Under the pieces are notes generated by a model. It saw only the letters and a program-made list of their open reading frames with translations, made no database searches and had not been told where the DNA came from. The translations under genes and the position numbers were made by a program. A stretch of 64,000 nucleotides of DNA, taken from contig NZ_BAAAYL010000001.1 in NCBI RefSeq assembly GCF_039536205.1, positions 4,402,001-4,466,000 of the forward strand. The letters run 5' to 3'. The DNA is from Streptomyces sannanensis. Lineage in GTDB: Bacteria > Actinomycetota > Actinomycetes > Streptomycetales > Streptomycetaceae. Positions 33,773-42,087 of this stretch are shown here, piece by piece. Position 1 is the stretch's first letter; the number at the start of each line of letters is the position of its first letter.

Positions 33773-34768
33773 TCAGAAAGATCGGAAGTGGTGGTAGCTG
33801 TGGTGCGTGGCGAACCCCATGCCGTCGTACAGCGCCCGGGCACCGTCGTTGTCGCTCTCGACCTGGAGCCAGGCGGCCGAGGCGCCCTCCTCCAGGGCCT
33901 GCCGGGCCAGGGCCACCATCACGGCGGTGGCGAGGCCCTGGCGGCGCTGCTCGGGGTCGACCTCGACGGTCATGAAGCCCGCCCAGCGGCCGTCGACCAC
34001 GCAACGGCCGATGGCGGCAGGGACGTCACCGGGCCCGGCCACGGAGGCGAACCACACCGATGGGCCGCCGGTCAGGACCTTCAGCACCTGCTCGCCCGGC
34101 ACACCGAAACGCTGGTAGCGCCGCAGCCAGGCGTCGTCCACGGACCGGGACAGCGTCACCCGGCTCACGTCCGCGTCCTGGTCGGCGATCGGGGCGAGGG
34201 CGGCGATCCGTACGTCCGCGCTGACCTCGCGGTGCCAGCCGAGCCGCTCCAGCTCCGCGCAGAGCGCCTCCTGGGTGCCTTCGGCGCCGGTGGCGGTCTG
34301 GATGTACGCGGGAAGGTCGTGTTCCGCGTACCAGCGCTGTACGAGCCGCAGTGCCTCGTCGAGCGGCAGGCCGGGGTCGCCGAGGGGGAGTACGGAGTTG
34401 GCGCGCCGGGTGAATCCGGCCGAGGCGCGCAGCTCCCAGTCGCCGAGGTGCGTGCTCTCCGCGGGCTGCCAGGCCCGGGCGGTGACCCGGGCGAGTTCCT
34501 CGAACGTGGCGGCGGGCCCCCTGCGGCGAGCCGGGGCGGCGGGCACGACCTTCCCGGCGACCAGGGACGATTCCGGAATGCGGACGGTCTCGCCGTCCTT
34601 TTTTGTGATCAACAGCACACCGGAGTCCCACGATGTGAGGACGCCGACCGTGTCGGTGAACTTCTCCGGGCCGGCTCCGGCGCCGCTCAGGCGTCGCACT
34701 GATACACGTTTGCCCACTTCAGCAGGTGTGATCCGGACTTCCGGCATTCCGCCGGCAGTGAATTCCAC
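33773..34768 (-). CDS. GNAT acetyltransferase with N-terminal SH3-like domain
   Basis: The 331-residue protein has an N-terminal beta domain of about 75 residues (VGKRVSVRRLSG to VRIPESSLVAG), then a degenerate half and a C-terminal GNAT domain with VEVDPEQRRQGLATAVMVAL and QVESDNDGARALYDGMGF. The start is GTG 34768 behind GGGGAGAAG. The substrate is unknown. It is divergent from the ferredoxin gene, and the 141-base gap must hold both promoters. Confidence 0.87.
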   Translation of the reverse strand: MEFTAGGMPEVRITPAEVGKRVSVRRLSGAGAGPEKFTDTVGVLTSWDSGVLLITKKDGETVRIPESSLVAGKVVPAAPARRRGPAATFEELARVTARAWQPAESTHLGDWELRASAGFTRRANSVLPLGDPGLPLDEALRLVQRWYAEHDLPAYIQTATGAEGTQEALCAELERLGWHREVSADVRIAALAPIADQDADVSRVTLSRSVDDAWLRRYQRFGVPGEQVLKVLTGGPSVWFASVAGPGDVPAAIGRCVVDGRWAGFMTVEVDPEQRRQGLATAVMVALARQALEEGASAAWLQVESDNDGARALYDGMGFATHHSYHHFRSF

Positions 34769-34909
34769 GGCTCTCTTCTCCCCTGCTGTTCGGATCGTGC
34801 CCAGGAACGGAGATACTAGATCCCGGGCATCGACGACGCCGCGCTCCCGCGCGCCAGGCGGCGGAGCCTGAGGAGGCCCGCCAGCGCCCTATCGAGGAGG
34901 AACGACAGC

Positions 34910-35227
34910 GTGACCTACGTCATCGCGCAGCCTTGTGTCGACGTGAAGGACAAGGCGTGCATCGAGGAGTGCCCGGTCGACTGCATCTACGAGGGCCAGC
35001 GGTCCTTGTACATCCACCCGGACGAATGCGTCGACTGTGGTGCCTGTGAACCGGTCTGCCCGGTCGAGGCGATCTTCTACGAGGACGACACTCCGGAGGA
35101 GTGGAAGGACTACTACAAGGCGAACGTCGAGTTCTTCGACGAGCTCGGCTCCCCCGGCGGCGCGTCGAAGCTCGGCCTGATCGAGCGCGACCACCCCTTC
35201 ATCGCCGCGCTCCCGCCGCAGGCATAG
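34910..35227 (+). CDS. 7Fe ferredoxin ([3Fe-4S][4Fe-4S])
   Basis: A 105-residue ferredoxin. The cluster motifs are CVDVKDKACIEECPVDC (the third-position pattern of a [3Fe-4S] site) and CVDCGACEPVCPVEA (a [4Fe-4S] site), with the long C-terminal extension characteristic of FdxA-type actinobacterial ferredoxins. It carries electrons for redox enzymes such as cytochromes P450 or oxidoreductases. GTG 34910 follows GAGGAGGAACGACAGC. It lies before dapC, as in mycobacteria (recalled fdxC-dapC order). Confidence 0.95.
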   Translation: MTYVIAQPCVDVKDKACIEECPVDCIYEGQRSLYIHPDECVDCGACEPVCPVEAIFYEDDTPEEWKDYYKANVEFFDELGSPGGASKLGLIERDHPFIAALPPQA

Positions 35228-35445
35228 TGCCCCTCCCGGCAATGTCTGCCCCGTCGCGGCGTTCCCCGAGCTACCTCCCCCAGCTACCGCTGGGGGTGCC
35301 CCCAGGGGTGCCCCAGGCACGCACGCTCGCTGCGTTGGCCGAAAACCCGAATAGCGCTGCTACGAGGGTCTTCGGCCGCCTTGCGATCGCACGCACCGGA
35401 GGCCGCTCCTCGACGGACAGACGTTGCCGGTCGCGGCACTGGTAA
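35227..35445. repeat. Composite dispersed intergenic repeat, copy 1
   Basis: After the ferredoxin stop the DNA reads GTGCCCCTCCCGGCAATGTC, then a CCCCAGC/GCTGGGG palindrome, then CGCACGCTCGCTGCGTTGGC with AAAACCC, GCTACGAGGGTCTTCGGCCG and TTGCGATCGCACGCACCGG. The same modules in the same order recur at 44718-44890, and parts recur at 36826-36908 and 46645-46735. No coding potential is seen. Confidence 0.75.
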
Positions 35446-35466
35446 CAAGCGGCTCCGCGCATGCGC

Positions 35467-35510
35467 CGCCTCGGTCCCGCACGGCCCTGACGCCGTGCGG
35501 GACCGAGGCG
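35467..35510 (+). terminator. Hairpin with T-run before dapC
   Basis: CGCCTCGGTCCCGCACGGC (35467-35485) and GCCGTGCGGGACCGAGGCG (35492-35510) are perfect 19-base arms with a six-base loop, followed by TTT. It terminates read-through from the ferredoxin gene and insulates dapC. Confidence 0.88.
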
Positions 35511-35556
35511 TTTGCCGGGCCGCTCAGGTACGTACGTACGAGAAAGTGAGCACCCC

Positions 35557-36678
35557 GTGAGCGCAGTCTCCTCGCGCCTGCCCGTCTTCCCCTGGGACAA
35601 GCTCGAGCCGTACAAGGCGACGGCGGCCGCCCATCCGGACGGCATCGTCGACCTGTCCGTCGGCACTCCGGTCGATCCGGTGCCGGCGCTGATCCAGAAG
35701 GCCCTGGTGGCGGCCGCGGACTCGCCCGGCTATCCGACGGTGTGGGGAACGGCGGAGCTGCGCGACGCGATCACCGGCTGGTGCGAGCGCCGGCTCGGCG
35801 CGCGCGGGCTCGGCCACCGCAATGTGCTGCCCGTGGTCGGTTCGAAGGAGCTGGTGGCCTGGCTCCCGACGCAGCTGGGGCTCGGCGCGGGCGACAAGAT
35901 TGCCTACCCGCGGCTCGCGTACCCGACGTACGAGGTCGGCGCGAGGCTCTGCGGCGCGGAGCCGGTCGTCTACGACACTGAGACATTTTTTGCGGCTGAC
36001 ACCGCGGGGACCGAGCTGGACCCGGCCGGGCTGAAGCTGCTCTGGCTGAACTCCCCGTCCAACCCGACCGGGCGCGTGCTGACCAAGGACGAGCTGATCC
36101 GAGCCGTCGCCTGGGCACGCGAGCACGGGATCCTCGTCTTCAGCGACGAGTGCTACCTGGAGCTGGGCTGGGAGGCCGAGCCGGTCTCCGTCCTGCACCC
36201 GGACGTGTGCGGCGGCACGTACGAGGGCATCGTCTCCGTCCACTCGCTGTCCAAGCGCTCCAACCTGGCCGGCTACCGCTCCGCGTTCCTCGCGGGCGAC
36301 GACGCCGTGCTCGGTGAGCTGCTCCAGATCCGCAAGCACGGCGGCATGATGACCCCGGCCCCGGTGCAGGCCGCGACGGTTGCCGCGCTCGGCGACGACG
36401 AGCATGTCGCGGTACAGCGTGCCCGGTACGCGGCACGGCGTACCGCGCTGCGGGACGCGCTGCTGGGGCACGGATTCCGGATCGAGCACAGCGAGGCCAG
36501 CCTCTATCTGTGGGCCACCCGCGACGAGCCGTGCTGGGAGACGGTGGCGCATCTGGCGGAGCTGGGCATCCTGGTCGCGCCCGGTGACTTCTACGGACCG
36601 GCGGGCGAGCGGTTCGTCCGTGTCGCGTTCACCGCCACGGACGAGCGGGTCGAGGCGGCGGTCGAACGCCTCGCCTGA
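35557..36678 (+). CDS. dapC: N-succinyldiaminopimelate aminotransferase
   Basis: The 373-residue class I/II PLP aminotransferase makes N-succinyl-LL-diaminopimelate in the lysine/peptidoglycan precursor pathway. The PLP lysine is K233 in SLSKRSNLAGYRS. LNSPSNPTGRVL and FSDECYLELG are the cofactor-contact motifs. I start at GTG 35557 (MSAVSSRLPVFPWD) with GAAAGTGAG upstream; the open frame begins at 35512 but that region holds the preceding spacer. The same function appears near dapE, about 1.4 kb further on, which supports the DapC reading over a generic aminotransferase. Confidence 0.9.
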   Translation: MSAVSSRLPVFPWDKLEPYKATAAAHPDGIVDLSVGTPVDPVPALIQKALVAAADSPGYPTVWGTAELRDAITGWCERRLGARGLGHRNVLPVVGSKELVAWLPTQLGLGAGDKIAYPRLAYPTYEVGARLCGAEPVVYDTETFFAADTAGTELDPAGLKLLWLNSPSNPTGRVLTKDELIRAVAWAREHGILVFSDECYLELGWEAEPVSVLHPDVCGGTYEGIVSVHSLSKRSNLAGYRSAFLAGDDAVLGELLQIRKHGGMMTPAPVQAATVAALGDDEHVAVQRARYAARRTALRDALLGHGFRIEHSEASLYLWATRDEPCWETVAHLAELGILVAPGDFYGPAGERFVRVAFTATDERVEAAVERLA

Positions 36679-36773
36679 GGGGCTTGAGGTACGCGTGAAG
36701 GGGGCCTGGCGAGCCGATGCTCTCCGGGCCCCCTTCCACGTCCTGCGGACCCTCAGCCGAGCGGCAGCAGGCC

Positions 36774-36908
36774 GGTTTCCACCGCACCAACGGGCAGGTC
36801 GTCGGCCGCCGTCCGCCCGGCCCTGCCGACGCTGCTACGAGGGGCCGCCTTGCGATCGCACGCACCGGACGCCGCTCCTCGACGGGCAGACGTTGCCGGT
36901 CGCGGCAC
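36774..36908. repeat. Composite dispersed repeat, copy 2 (partial)
   Basis: Shared modules GACGCTGCTACGAGGGGCCG, CTTGCGATCGCACGCACCGG and CAGACGTTGCCGGTCGCGGC match the second half of the 35227-35445 copy almost base for base. It runs up to a CTAGCTAG that begins the adjoining MITE-like element. There is no gene in 36679-37105. Confidence 0.65.
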
Positions 36909-36911
36909 TAG

Positions 36912-37109
36912 CTAGTGCTGTGACCGGGAAGGTTCACCGGCTCGCGGCGCCCGGCACGGCACCTCTCCCCCGTAGCCCTTCGGGCACGGGAGGTGCCCCC
37001 AGCGTTGTCGCATCGCGCGAGTACGGCCGAGTACGAGCTGCGATGCTCCGCCTTGCGATGCACCGCACCGGACGTCGCGAGCTTCCCGCCAAACCTTTCC
37101 GGTCACTAG
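36912..37109. mobile_element. MITE-like element flanked by CTAG
   Basis: The left end has TGACCGGGAAGGTT (36921-36934) and the right end has AACCTTTCCGGTCA (37092-37105), inverted repeats with one mismatch. CTAG stands at both ends (36912-36915, 37106-37109), consistent with a 4-bp target duplication. The 190-bp interior has no ORF and contains the CCGTAGCCCTTCGGGCACGG hairpin also seen at 44494. The right CTAG supplies the stop codon of the minus-strand gene at 37106. Confidence 0.65.
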
Positions 37110-38062
37110 TCGGCGACCGTTATGCGAACCTCGTCCTTGCTCCGTGCGGCGCTCTTGGGCGCCGCACGCCAGCCTTCCACGGAGTCGGCCGCGCTCCACA
37201 CCTTGCCCGCGTAGGCGACCTCGTCGATGCGCAGGGCGTCCGCATGGGCCACCGCCCAGTGCGCCAGCTCCCAGCCGTGCTGCTCCTGGCTGCCGGAACC
37301 CCGCTGCGCCGCGGCCCTCGCCGGCACCGGGACGGTCATGTCCCGGGAGGGGGCGGACGCGGTGCCGCCCGCGAGGCCTGCCTCGGCGCCGCCCGAGGGC
37401 GCGGCGGGCAGCACATCCCGGCCGAAGGCCCCCATCAGTCCGGCCCGCACCTTCGCCGGGTCGCCTGGGCCCCCGCCGGGCCTCGCGACGCAGGTGAGGG
37501 AGGCAGGCGCGCGGCCGGTCAGGGCGCCGGCCAGCAGCGCGGCGTCCGGCTCGTGCTTGGCGTACGCCTGCGGGTAACCACTGCGCTGTACGCGCTGCGC
37601 GGCCTCGGTCAGCGGCAGCCGCGAATAGCCCGGCACCTTGGCGAGATGTTCATAGAACTTTCCCGCCGAGTACACCGGATCCATGATCTGCTCCGGAGTT
37701 CCCCAGCCCTGGGAAGGGCGCTGCTGGAAGAGGCCGAGCGAGTCCCGGTCGCCGTGACTGATGTTGCGCAGTGCCGACTCCTGGAGCGCGGTCGCCAGCG
37801 CGATGGTCACCGCGCGCTCCGGCATGCCCCGGGTGGTGCCGACGGCGGAGATCGTCGCCGCGTTGGCGGCCTGTTCCTGGCTGAGCCGGTACTCCTCCCC
37901 GTCGCCCTCGGGGGGCCGCACGATGCAGCGCGGCGCGCCGGGGCGGCTGGTGATGTACTGCACGGCCAGGTATCCGGCGAGCGCCAGCAGCACGGTGAAC
38001 GCGGCGGCTATGCGGAAGAAGCGGCCGCGGTGGGGGGAGGCGGAGGGCTGGGACACGACCAC
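37106..38062 (-). CDS. Membrane-anchored lysozyme-like (SLT-type) protein
   Basis: The 318-residue protein has a short cytoplasmic stretch, one membrane helix (IAAAFTVLLALAGYLAVQYI) and an extracellular domain. The motif ATALQESALRNISHGDRD then SLGLFQQRPSQGWGTPEQ resembles the catalytic-Glu region of actinobacterial lysozyme-like/transglycosylase domains (E in LQES). The C-terminal 100 residues are low complexity and end DEVRITVAD. The start is GTG 38062; GTG 38056 is possible. Peptidoglycan cleavage is inferred from the motif only. The stop codon falls in the CTAG at the edge of the MITE-like element. It is divergent from dapE. Confidence 0.75.
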   Translation of the reverse strand: MVVSQPSASPHRGRFFRIAAAFTVLLALAGYLAVQYITSRPGAPRCIVRPPEGDGEEYRLSQEQAANAATISAVGTTRGMPERAVTIALATALQESALRNISHGDRDSLGLFQQRPSQGWGTPEQIMDPVYSAGKFYEHLAKVPGYSRLPLTEAAQRVQRSGYPQAYAKHEPDAALLAGALTGRAPASLTCVARPGGGPGDPAKVRAGLMGAFGRDVLPAAPSGGAEAGLAGGTASAPSRDMTVPVPARAAAQRGSGSQEQHGWELAHWAVAHADALRIDEVAYAGKVWSAADSVEGWRAAPKSAARSKDEVRITVAD

Positions 38063-38128
38063 ACCGTACTGGAGCCCGGATGACGGACCGAGGGGGTCCG
38101 CCCCCCTACGGTTCGCTAGGGTCGGAGT

Positions 38129-39208
38129 ATGGCCGACACCTCGATCGATCTGACCCTGGACGCCGCGGCACTCACCGCGCAGCTCGTCGACTTCCGCTCG
38201 GAGAGCGGGGAGGAGAAGGCCCTCGCCGACGCCATCGAGCGGGCCCTGCGCGAGCTGCCGCACCTCACCGTGGACCGGCACGGCAACAACGTCGTGGCCC
38301 GTACGAACCTGGGGCGCCCCGAGCGCGTCATCCTCGCCGGCCATATCGACACCGTGCCGATCGCCGACAACGTCCCGTCCCGGCTCGAGGAGGACGGCGT
38401 GCTGTGGGGCTGCGGCACCTGCGACATGAAGTCCGGCGTCGCCGTGCAGCTGCGTCTCGCGGCGACCGTCTCCGAGCCCAACCGCGATCTCACCTTCGTC
38501 TTCTACGACAACGAAGAGGTCGCCGCGGACCTCAACGGCCTCGGGCATGTGGCCGAGGCCCGTCCCGACTGGCTGCGGGGCGACTTCGCCGTCCTGCTGG
38601 AGCCGTCGGACGGCGAGGTGGAGGGCGGCTGCCAGGGCACGCTGCGCGTTCTGCTGCGTACGACCGGTGAGCGGGCGCACTCCGCCCGCAGCTGGATGGG
38701 CTCCAACGCCATCCACGCCGCCGCGCCGATCCTGGAGCGGCTGGCCGCGTACGAGCCGCGCCGGCCCGTCATCGACGGGCTGGAGTTCCACGAGGGCCTG
38801 AACGCCGTACGGATCGAGGGCGGCGTCGCCACCAACGTCATCCCCGACGAGTGCACGGTCACGGTCAACTTCCGTTATGCGCCGGACCGCACCGAGGAGG
38901 ACGCGCTGGCCCATGTCCGCGAGGTCTTCGCGGACTGCGGGATCACCGAGTTCGTCGTCGACGACCACTCGCCGGGCGCCCTGCCCGGACTCTCGCATCC
39001 CGCCGCGGCCGCGTTCATGGAGGCGGTCGGCGGCAGGGCGCGGCCCAAGTTCGGCTGGACGGACGTCTCCCGCTTCAGCGCGCTGGGCGTGCCGGCGGTC
39101 AACTACGGTCCCGGCGACCCGCTGCTCGCGCACAAGCGGGACGAGCGGGTGCAGACATCGAAGATCATTGACGCCGAGAAGCGGCTGCACGCCTGGCTGA
39201 CTGCCTGA
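38129..39208 (+). CDS. dapE: Succinyl-diaminopimelate desuccinylase
   Basis: The 359-residue M20 zinc hydrolase releases succinate from N-succinyl-LL-DAP, giving LL-diaminopimelate for lysine and peptidoglycan. Metal and catalytic motifs are LAGHIDTVP, GCGTCDMKSG (bridging Asp) and YDNEEV (catalytic Glu pair); the lid domain spans roughly residues 170-280. There is no clear ribosome site; TAGGGT at 38117-38122 ends six bases before the ATG, so the message may be leaderless. It is divergent from the lysozyme-like gene. Confidence 0.95.
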   Translation: MADTSIDLTLDAAALTAQLVDFRSESGEEKALADAIERALRELPHLTVDRHGNNVVARTNLGRPERVILAGHIDTVPIADNVPSRLEEDGVLWGCGTCDMKSGVAVQLRLAATVSEPNRDLTFVFYDNEEVAADLNGLGHVAEARPDWLRGDFAVLLEPSDGEVEGGCQGTLRVLLRTTGERAHSARSWMGSNAIHAAAPILERLAAYEPRRPVIDGLEFHEGLNAVRIEGGVATNVIPDECTVTVNFRYAPDRTEEDALAHVREVFADCGITEFVVDDHSPGALPGLSHPAAAAFMEAVGGRARPKFGWTDVSRFSALGVPAVNYGPGDPLLAHKRDERVQTSKIIDAEKRLHAWLTA

Positions 39209-39222
39209 ATTTCGATATTCGT

Positions 39223-39260
39223 AACGTTCGTCGCCCTACGCTGACCTAGCAACGTTCGTC
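39223..39260 (+). promoter_or_regulatory. Direct repeats AACGTTCGTC upstream of LOG gene
   Basis: AACGTTCGTC occurs at 39223-39232 and 39251-39260, 28 bases apart, with TACGCT (39237-39242) between them as a possible -10 box. AACGTT is itself palindromic. This placement suggests operator sites for the downstream gene. Confidence 0.4.
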
Positions 39261-39277
39261 AGCGGAAGGGAGCAGGA

Positions 39278-40027
39278 ATGGGCATTCCAGAAGGCGAGCG
39301 GGCCCCGGAGGAGCAGCAGATCGGCCCGGTGCTGCGCCGCAGGGGCCAGGTGCAGCCCACCACCACCGACCAGCGGCTGCTGGACGTCAAGGGAGACTCG
39401 GACTGGGTGCACACCGACCCGTGGCGGGTCATGCGCATCCAGTCGGAATTCGTGGAGGGCTTCGGCGCACTCGCCGAACTGCCCAGCGCGATCAGCGTCT
39501 TCGGCTCGGCCCGTACCCGGCCCGGCTCGCCCGAGTACGACGCGGGCGTACGCCTCGGCAGGGCACTGGCCGAGGCGGGCTTCGCGGTGATCACGGGCGG
39601 CGGCCCGGGCGCGATGGAGGCCGCGAACAAGGGCGCTCGGGAGTCGAAGGGCATCTCGGTCGGCCTGGGCATCGAGCTGCCCTTCGAGCAGGGGCTCAAT
39701 CCGCACGTCGACATCGGCGTGAACTTCCGCTACTTCTTCGTCCGCAAGACGATGTTCGTGAAGTACGCGCAGGGCTTCGTGGTGCTCCCGGGCGGCTTCG
39801 GCACCCTGGACGAGCTGTTCGAGGCGCTCACCCTGGTGCAGACGCGCAAGGTGACCCGCTTCCCGATCGTGCTCTTCGGCACGGAGTACTGGGGCGGGCT
39901 GGTGGACTGGCTGCGTACCACGGTGGTCGGGCAGGGGAAGGCGTCGCAGCACGATCTGCTGCTCTTCCACGTCACGGACGACGTGGAAGAGGCGGTCTCC
40001 CTGGTCTCGAAGGAGGTCGCTCGCTGA
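39278..40027 (+). CDS. LOG-family TIGR00730 Rossmann-fold protein
   Basis: The 249-residue protein carries GGGPGAMEAAN and PGGFGTLDELFE, the nucleotide-binding and catalytic signature of LOG-type cytokinin riboside 5'-monophosphate phosphoribohydrolases (often annotated lysine decarboxylase). It should hydrolyse nucleoside monophosphates to free base. An N-terminal extension of about 45 residues (RRGQVQPTTTDQRLLDVKGD) is typical of the actinobacterial form. ATG 39278 follows GGAAGGGAGCAGG. It is next to dapE, as in M. tuberculosis. Confidence 0.92.
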   Translation: MGIPEGERAPEEQQIGPVLRRRGQVQPTTTDQRLLDVKGDSDWVHTDPWRVMRIQSEFVEGFGALAELPSAISVFGSARTRPGSPEYDAGVRLGRALAEAGFAVITGGGPGAMEAANKGARESKGISVGLGIELPFEQGLNPHVDIGVNFRYFFVRKTMFVKYAQGFVVLPGGFGTLDELFEALTLVQTRKVTRFPIVLFGTEYWGGLVDWLRTTVVGQGKASQHDLLLFHVTDDVEEAVSLVSKEVAR

Positions 40028-40069
40028 CCGGTGCCGGGGGCGGCGGGAGTACGTCGTAGGCCCGCCGCG

Positions 40070-40367
40070 CAGGGGGTGCTGTCCGGGCCCGGGGTTGCCG
40101 TTCTCCGCGCACGTGGCCGGTGTGTCCGTGCTCAGGCTCCCCCAGCTACCGCTGGGGGTGCCTCCAGAGGTGCCCCCAGGACGGGCTTGTTCGGGTACGG
40201 GCCGACGGTCCAGTACTGCAGGGGGTGCTGTCCGGGCCCGGGGTTGCCGTTCTCCGCGCACGTGGCCGATGTGTCCGTGCTCAGGCTCCCCCAGCTACCG
40301 CTGGGGGTGCCTCCAGAGGTGCCCCCAGGACGGGCTTGTTCGGGTACGGGCCCACGGTCCGGTACTG
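40070..40367. repeat. 149-bp tandem duplication
   Basis: Two near-identical 149-base copies lie head to tail (about 40070-40218 and 40219-40367). Each begins GGGGGTGCTGTCCGGGCCCG, includes GCCGTTCTCCGCGCACGTGG and a CCCCCAGCTACCGCTGGGGG palindrome, and ends CGGGTACGGG plus ACGGTCC. They differ by only a few bases. This lies in the non-coding gap 40028-41118 between convergent genes. Confidence 0.85.
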
Positions 40368-40590
40368 CCCACAACCGGGCAGCACCGCCGAAGGGGTCGC
40401 GCAGGGGGGTGCTTTCCGGGCCGTAAAACGTGATGTGTGACGCGCGACCGTGCCGGTCAACTCAACGGACCACGAGACCGCGCGGAGTATGGGGGCCGGG
40501 GCCCGCGGCGCAGCCGTCACGCCCCGAAAAACACAGCATGCCCGGCCCGGACAGCACCCCCGGAGCGGCACCCGGAGCGGCAGCCCCCCG

Positions 40591-41110
40591 GAGCCGCACT
40601 CGGCAACGGCAGCAACCGCCGCCGGCCGCACTCGGCAACGGCAGCGACCCCAGCTCAGCCGGCAGCGGCAGCAACCCGGAGCGGCAGCACCCCGGAGCCG
40701 CACTCGGCAACGGCAGTAACCGCCGCCGGCCGCACCCGGCAACGGCAGCGACCCCAGCGCACCCGGCAGCGGCAGCAACCCGGAGCGGCAGCACCCCGGA
40801 GCCGCACTCGGCAGCGGCAGTAACCGCCGCCGGCCGCACTCGGCAACGGCAGCGACCCCAGCGCACCCGGCAGCGGCAGCAACCCGGAGCGGCAGCACCC
40901 CGGAGCCGCACTCGGCAGCGGCAGCAACCGCCGCCGGCCGCACTCGGCAACGGCAGCGACCCCAGCGCACCCGGCAACGGCAGCAACCCGGAGCGGCAGC
41001 ACCCCGGAGCCGCACTCGGCAACGGCAGCAACCGCCGCCGGCCGCACTCGGCAACGGGAGCGACCCCAGCTCAGCCGGCAACAGCAGCAGCCCCGGACCG
41101 GCAGCGACCT
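40591..41110. repeat. 104-bp tandem repeat, five copies
   Basis: The unit start GAGCCGCACTCGGC recurs at 40591, 40695, 40799, 40903 and 41007, exactly 104 bases apart. Copies differ by a few substitutions (AACGG/AGCGG, AGCAACC/AGTAACC, CTCAGCC/CGCACCC). Inside each unit CGGCAACGGCAGC-like blocks repeat. Because 104 is not a multiple of three, open frames here translate the same unit in rotating frames, so I regard it as non-coding. It ends eight bases before the folP2-like stop codon. Confidence 0.92.
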
Positions 41111-41118
41111 CGGCGGCG

Positions 41119-41988
41119 CTACGCCAGACCGCGGCGGGCCACCACAGGCTCGCGGTGGCCGGCGATGGACGCCACCATGTCCAGCACCTGGCGCGTCTCC
41201 GCGACCTCGTGCACGCGGTAGACCTGCGCGCCGAGCCACGCCGAGACCGCGGTCGTCGCGAGCGTGCCGATCACGCGCTCCTTGACCGGTCGGTCCAGCG
41301 TCTCCCCGACGAAGTCCTTGTTGGAGAGGGAGACCAGCACCGGCCAGCCCGTGTCGGCCATCTCACCGAGTCGACGGGTCGCCTCCAGGCTGTGCCGGGT
41401 GTTCTTCCCGAAGTCGTGGCCCGGATCGATGAGGATGCCGTCGCGGCGGACGCCGAGTTCCACGGCCCGCTCGGCCAGGCCCAGCGTCACCTCGAGGATG
41501 TCCGCCATCACATCCTCGTACTCGACCCGGTGCGGCCGGGTCCGCGGCTCGAAGCCGCCCGCGTGCGTGCACACCAGACCCGCGCCGTGGCGCGCGGCGA
41601 CCTCGGCCAGCTTCGGGTCGACCCCGCCCCACGCGTCGTTCAGCAGATCCGCGCCCGCCTCGCAGACCGCCTCGCCGACCTCGTGCCGCCAGGTGTCGAC
41701 GCTGATCACCACGTCCGGGTACCGCTTGCGTACCTCGGCGACGAAACCGACCGTGCGGCGTGCCTCCTCCTCGGCCGTCACCTCCTCCCCGGGACCGGCC
41801 TTGACCCCACCGATGTCGATGATGGCGGCCCCCTCCGACACCGCCTGCTCGACGCGGTGGAGGGCCGGTTCGTCGCGGAAGGTCGCACCCTGGTCGTAGA
41901 AGGAGTCCGGGGTCCGGTTCACGATCGCCATGATCACTGGCTCGTGCGGGCCGAACTCACGTCGTCCCAGCCGCAGCGGGCTACGCAT
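41119..41988 (-). CDS. folP2: Dihydropteroate synthase paralogue, FolP2 type
   Basis: The 289-residue TIM-barrel protein of the DHPS family keeps the MAIVNRTPDSFYDQG motif, but where true DHPS has DIGGESTRPG it reads DIGGVKAGPG, as in mycobacterial FolP2 (Rv1207), which does not act as a classical sulfonamide-target DHPS. DPGHDFGKN, LVSLSNKDF and the C-terminal YRVHEVAETRQ are intact. The role is uncertain: a pterin-related or glycosyl-associated function rather than folate synthesis. The name is by motif and synteny. The start is ATG 41988. Confidence 0.85.
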   Translation of the reverse strand: MRSPLRLGRREFGPHEPVIMAIVNRTPDSFYDQGATFRDEPALHRVEQAVSEGAAIIDIGGVKAGPGEEVTAEEEARRTVGFVAEVRKRYPDVVISVDTWRHEVGEAVCEAGADLLNDAWGGVDPKLAEVAARHGAGLVCTHAGGFEPRTRPHRVEYEDVMADILEVTLGLAERAVELGVRRDGILIDPGHDFGKNTRHSLEATRRLGEMADTGWPVLVSLSNKDFVGETLDRPVKERVIGTLATTAVSAWLGAQVYRVHEVAETRQVLDMVASIAGHREPVVARRGLA

Positions 41989-42087
41989 CCCCTGTTTCCT
42001 CCTCGTACTAGGTCGCCTGCGACCTTAACCGCCGTCGGCGCATGGCACGATCGGAGCCAACAGTTTCCACCTGCCGGGGAGAGGCTC

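Noticed and set aside
40120..41110. CRISPR array as explanation of the regular repeats
   Set aside because: Repeats are directly adjacent 104-bp units without unique spacers, and no cas gene is present.
40430..41221. Long open frame of about 263 codons across the 104-bp repeats, and matching long frames on the minus strand
   Set aside because: The repeat period is not a multiple of three and frames stay open on both strands because stop codons are rare in such GC-rich repeats. Part of it also runs antisense into the folP2-like gene.
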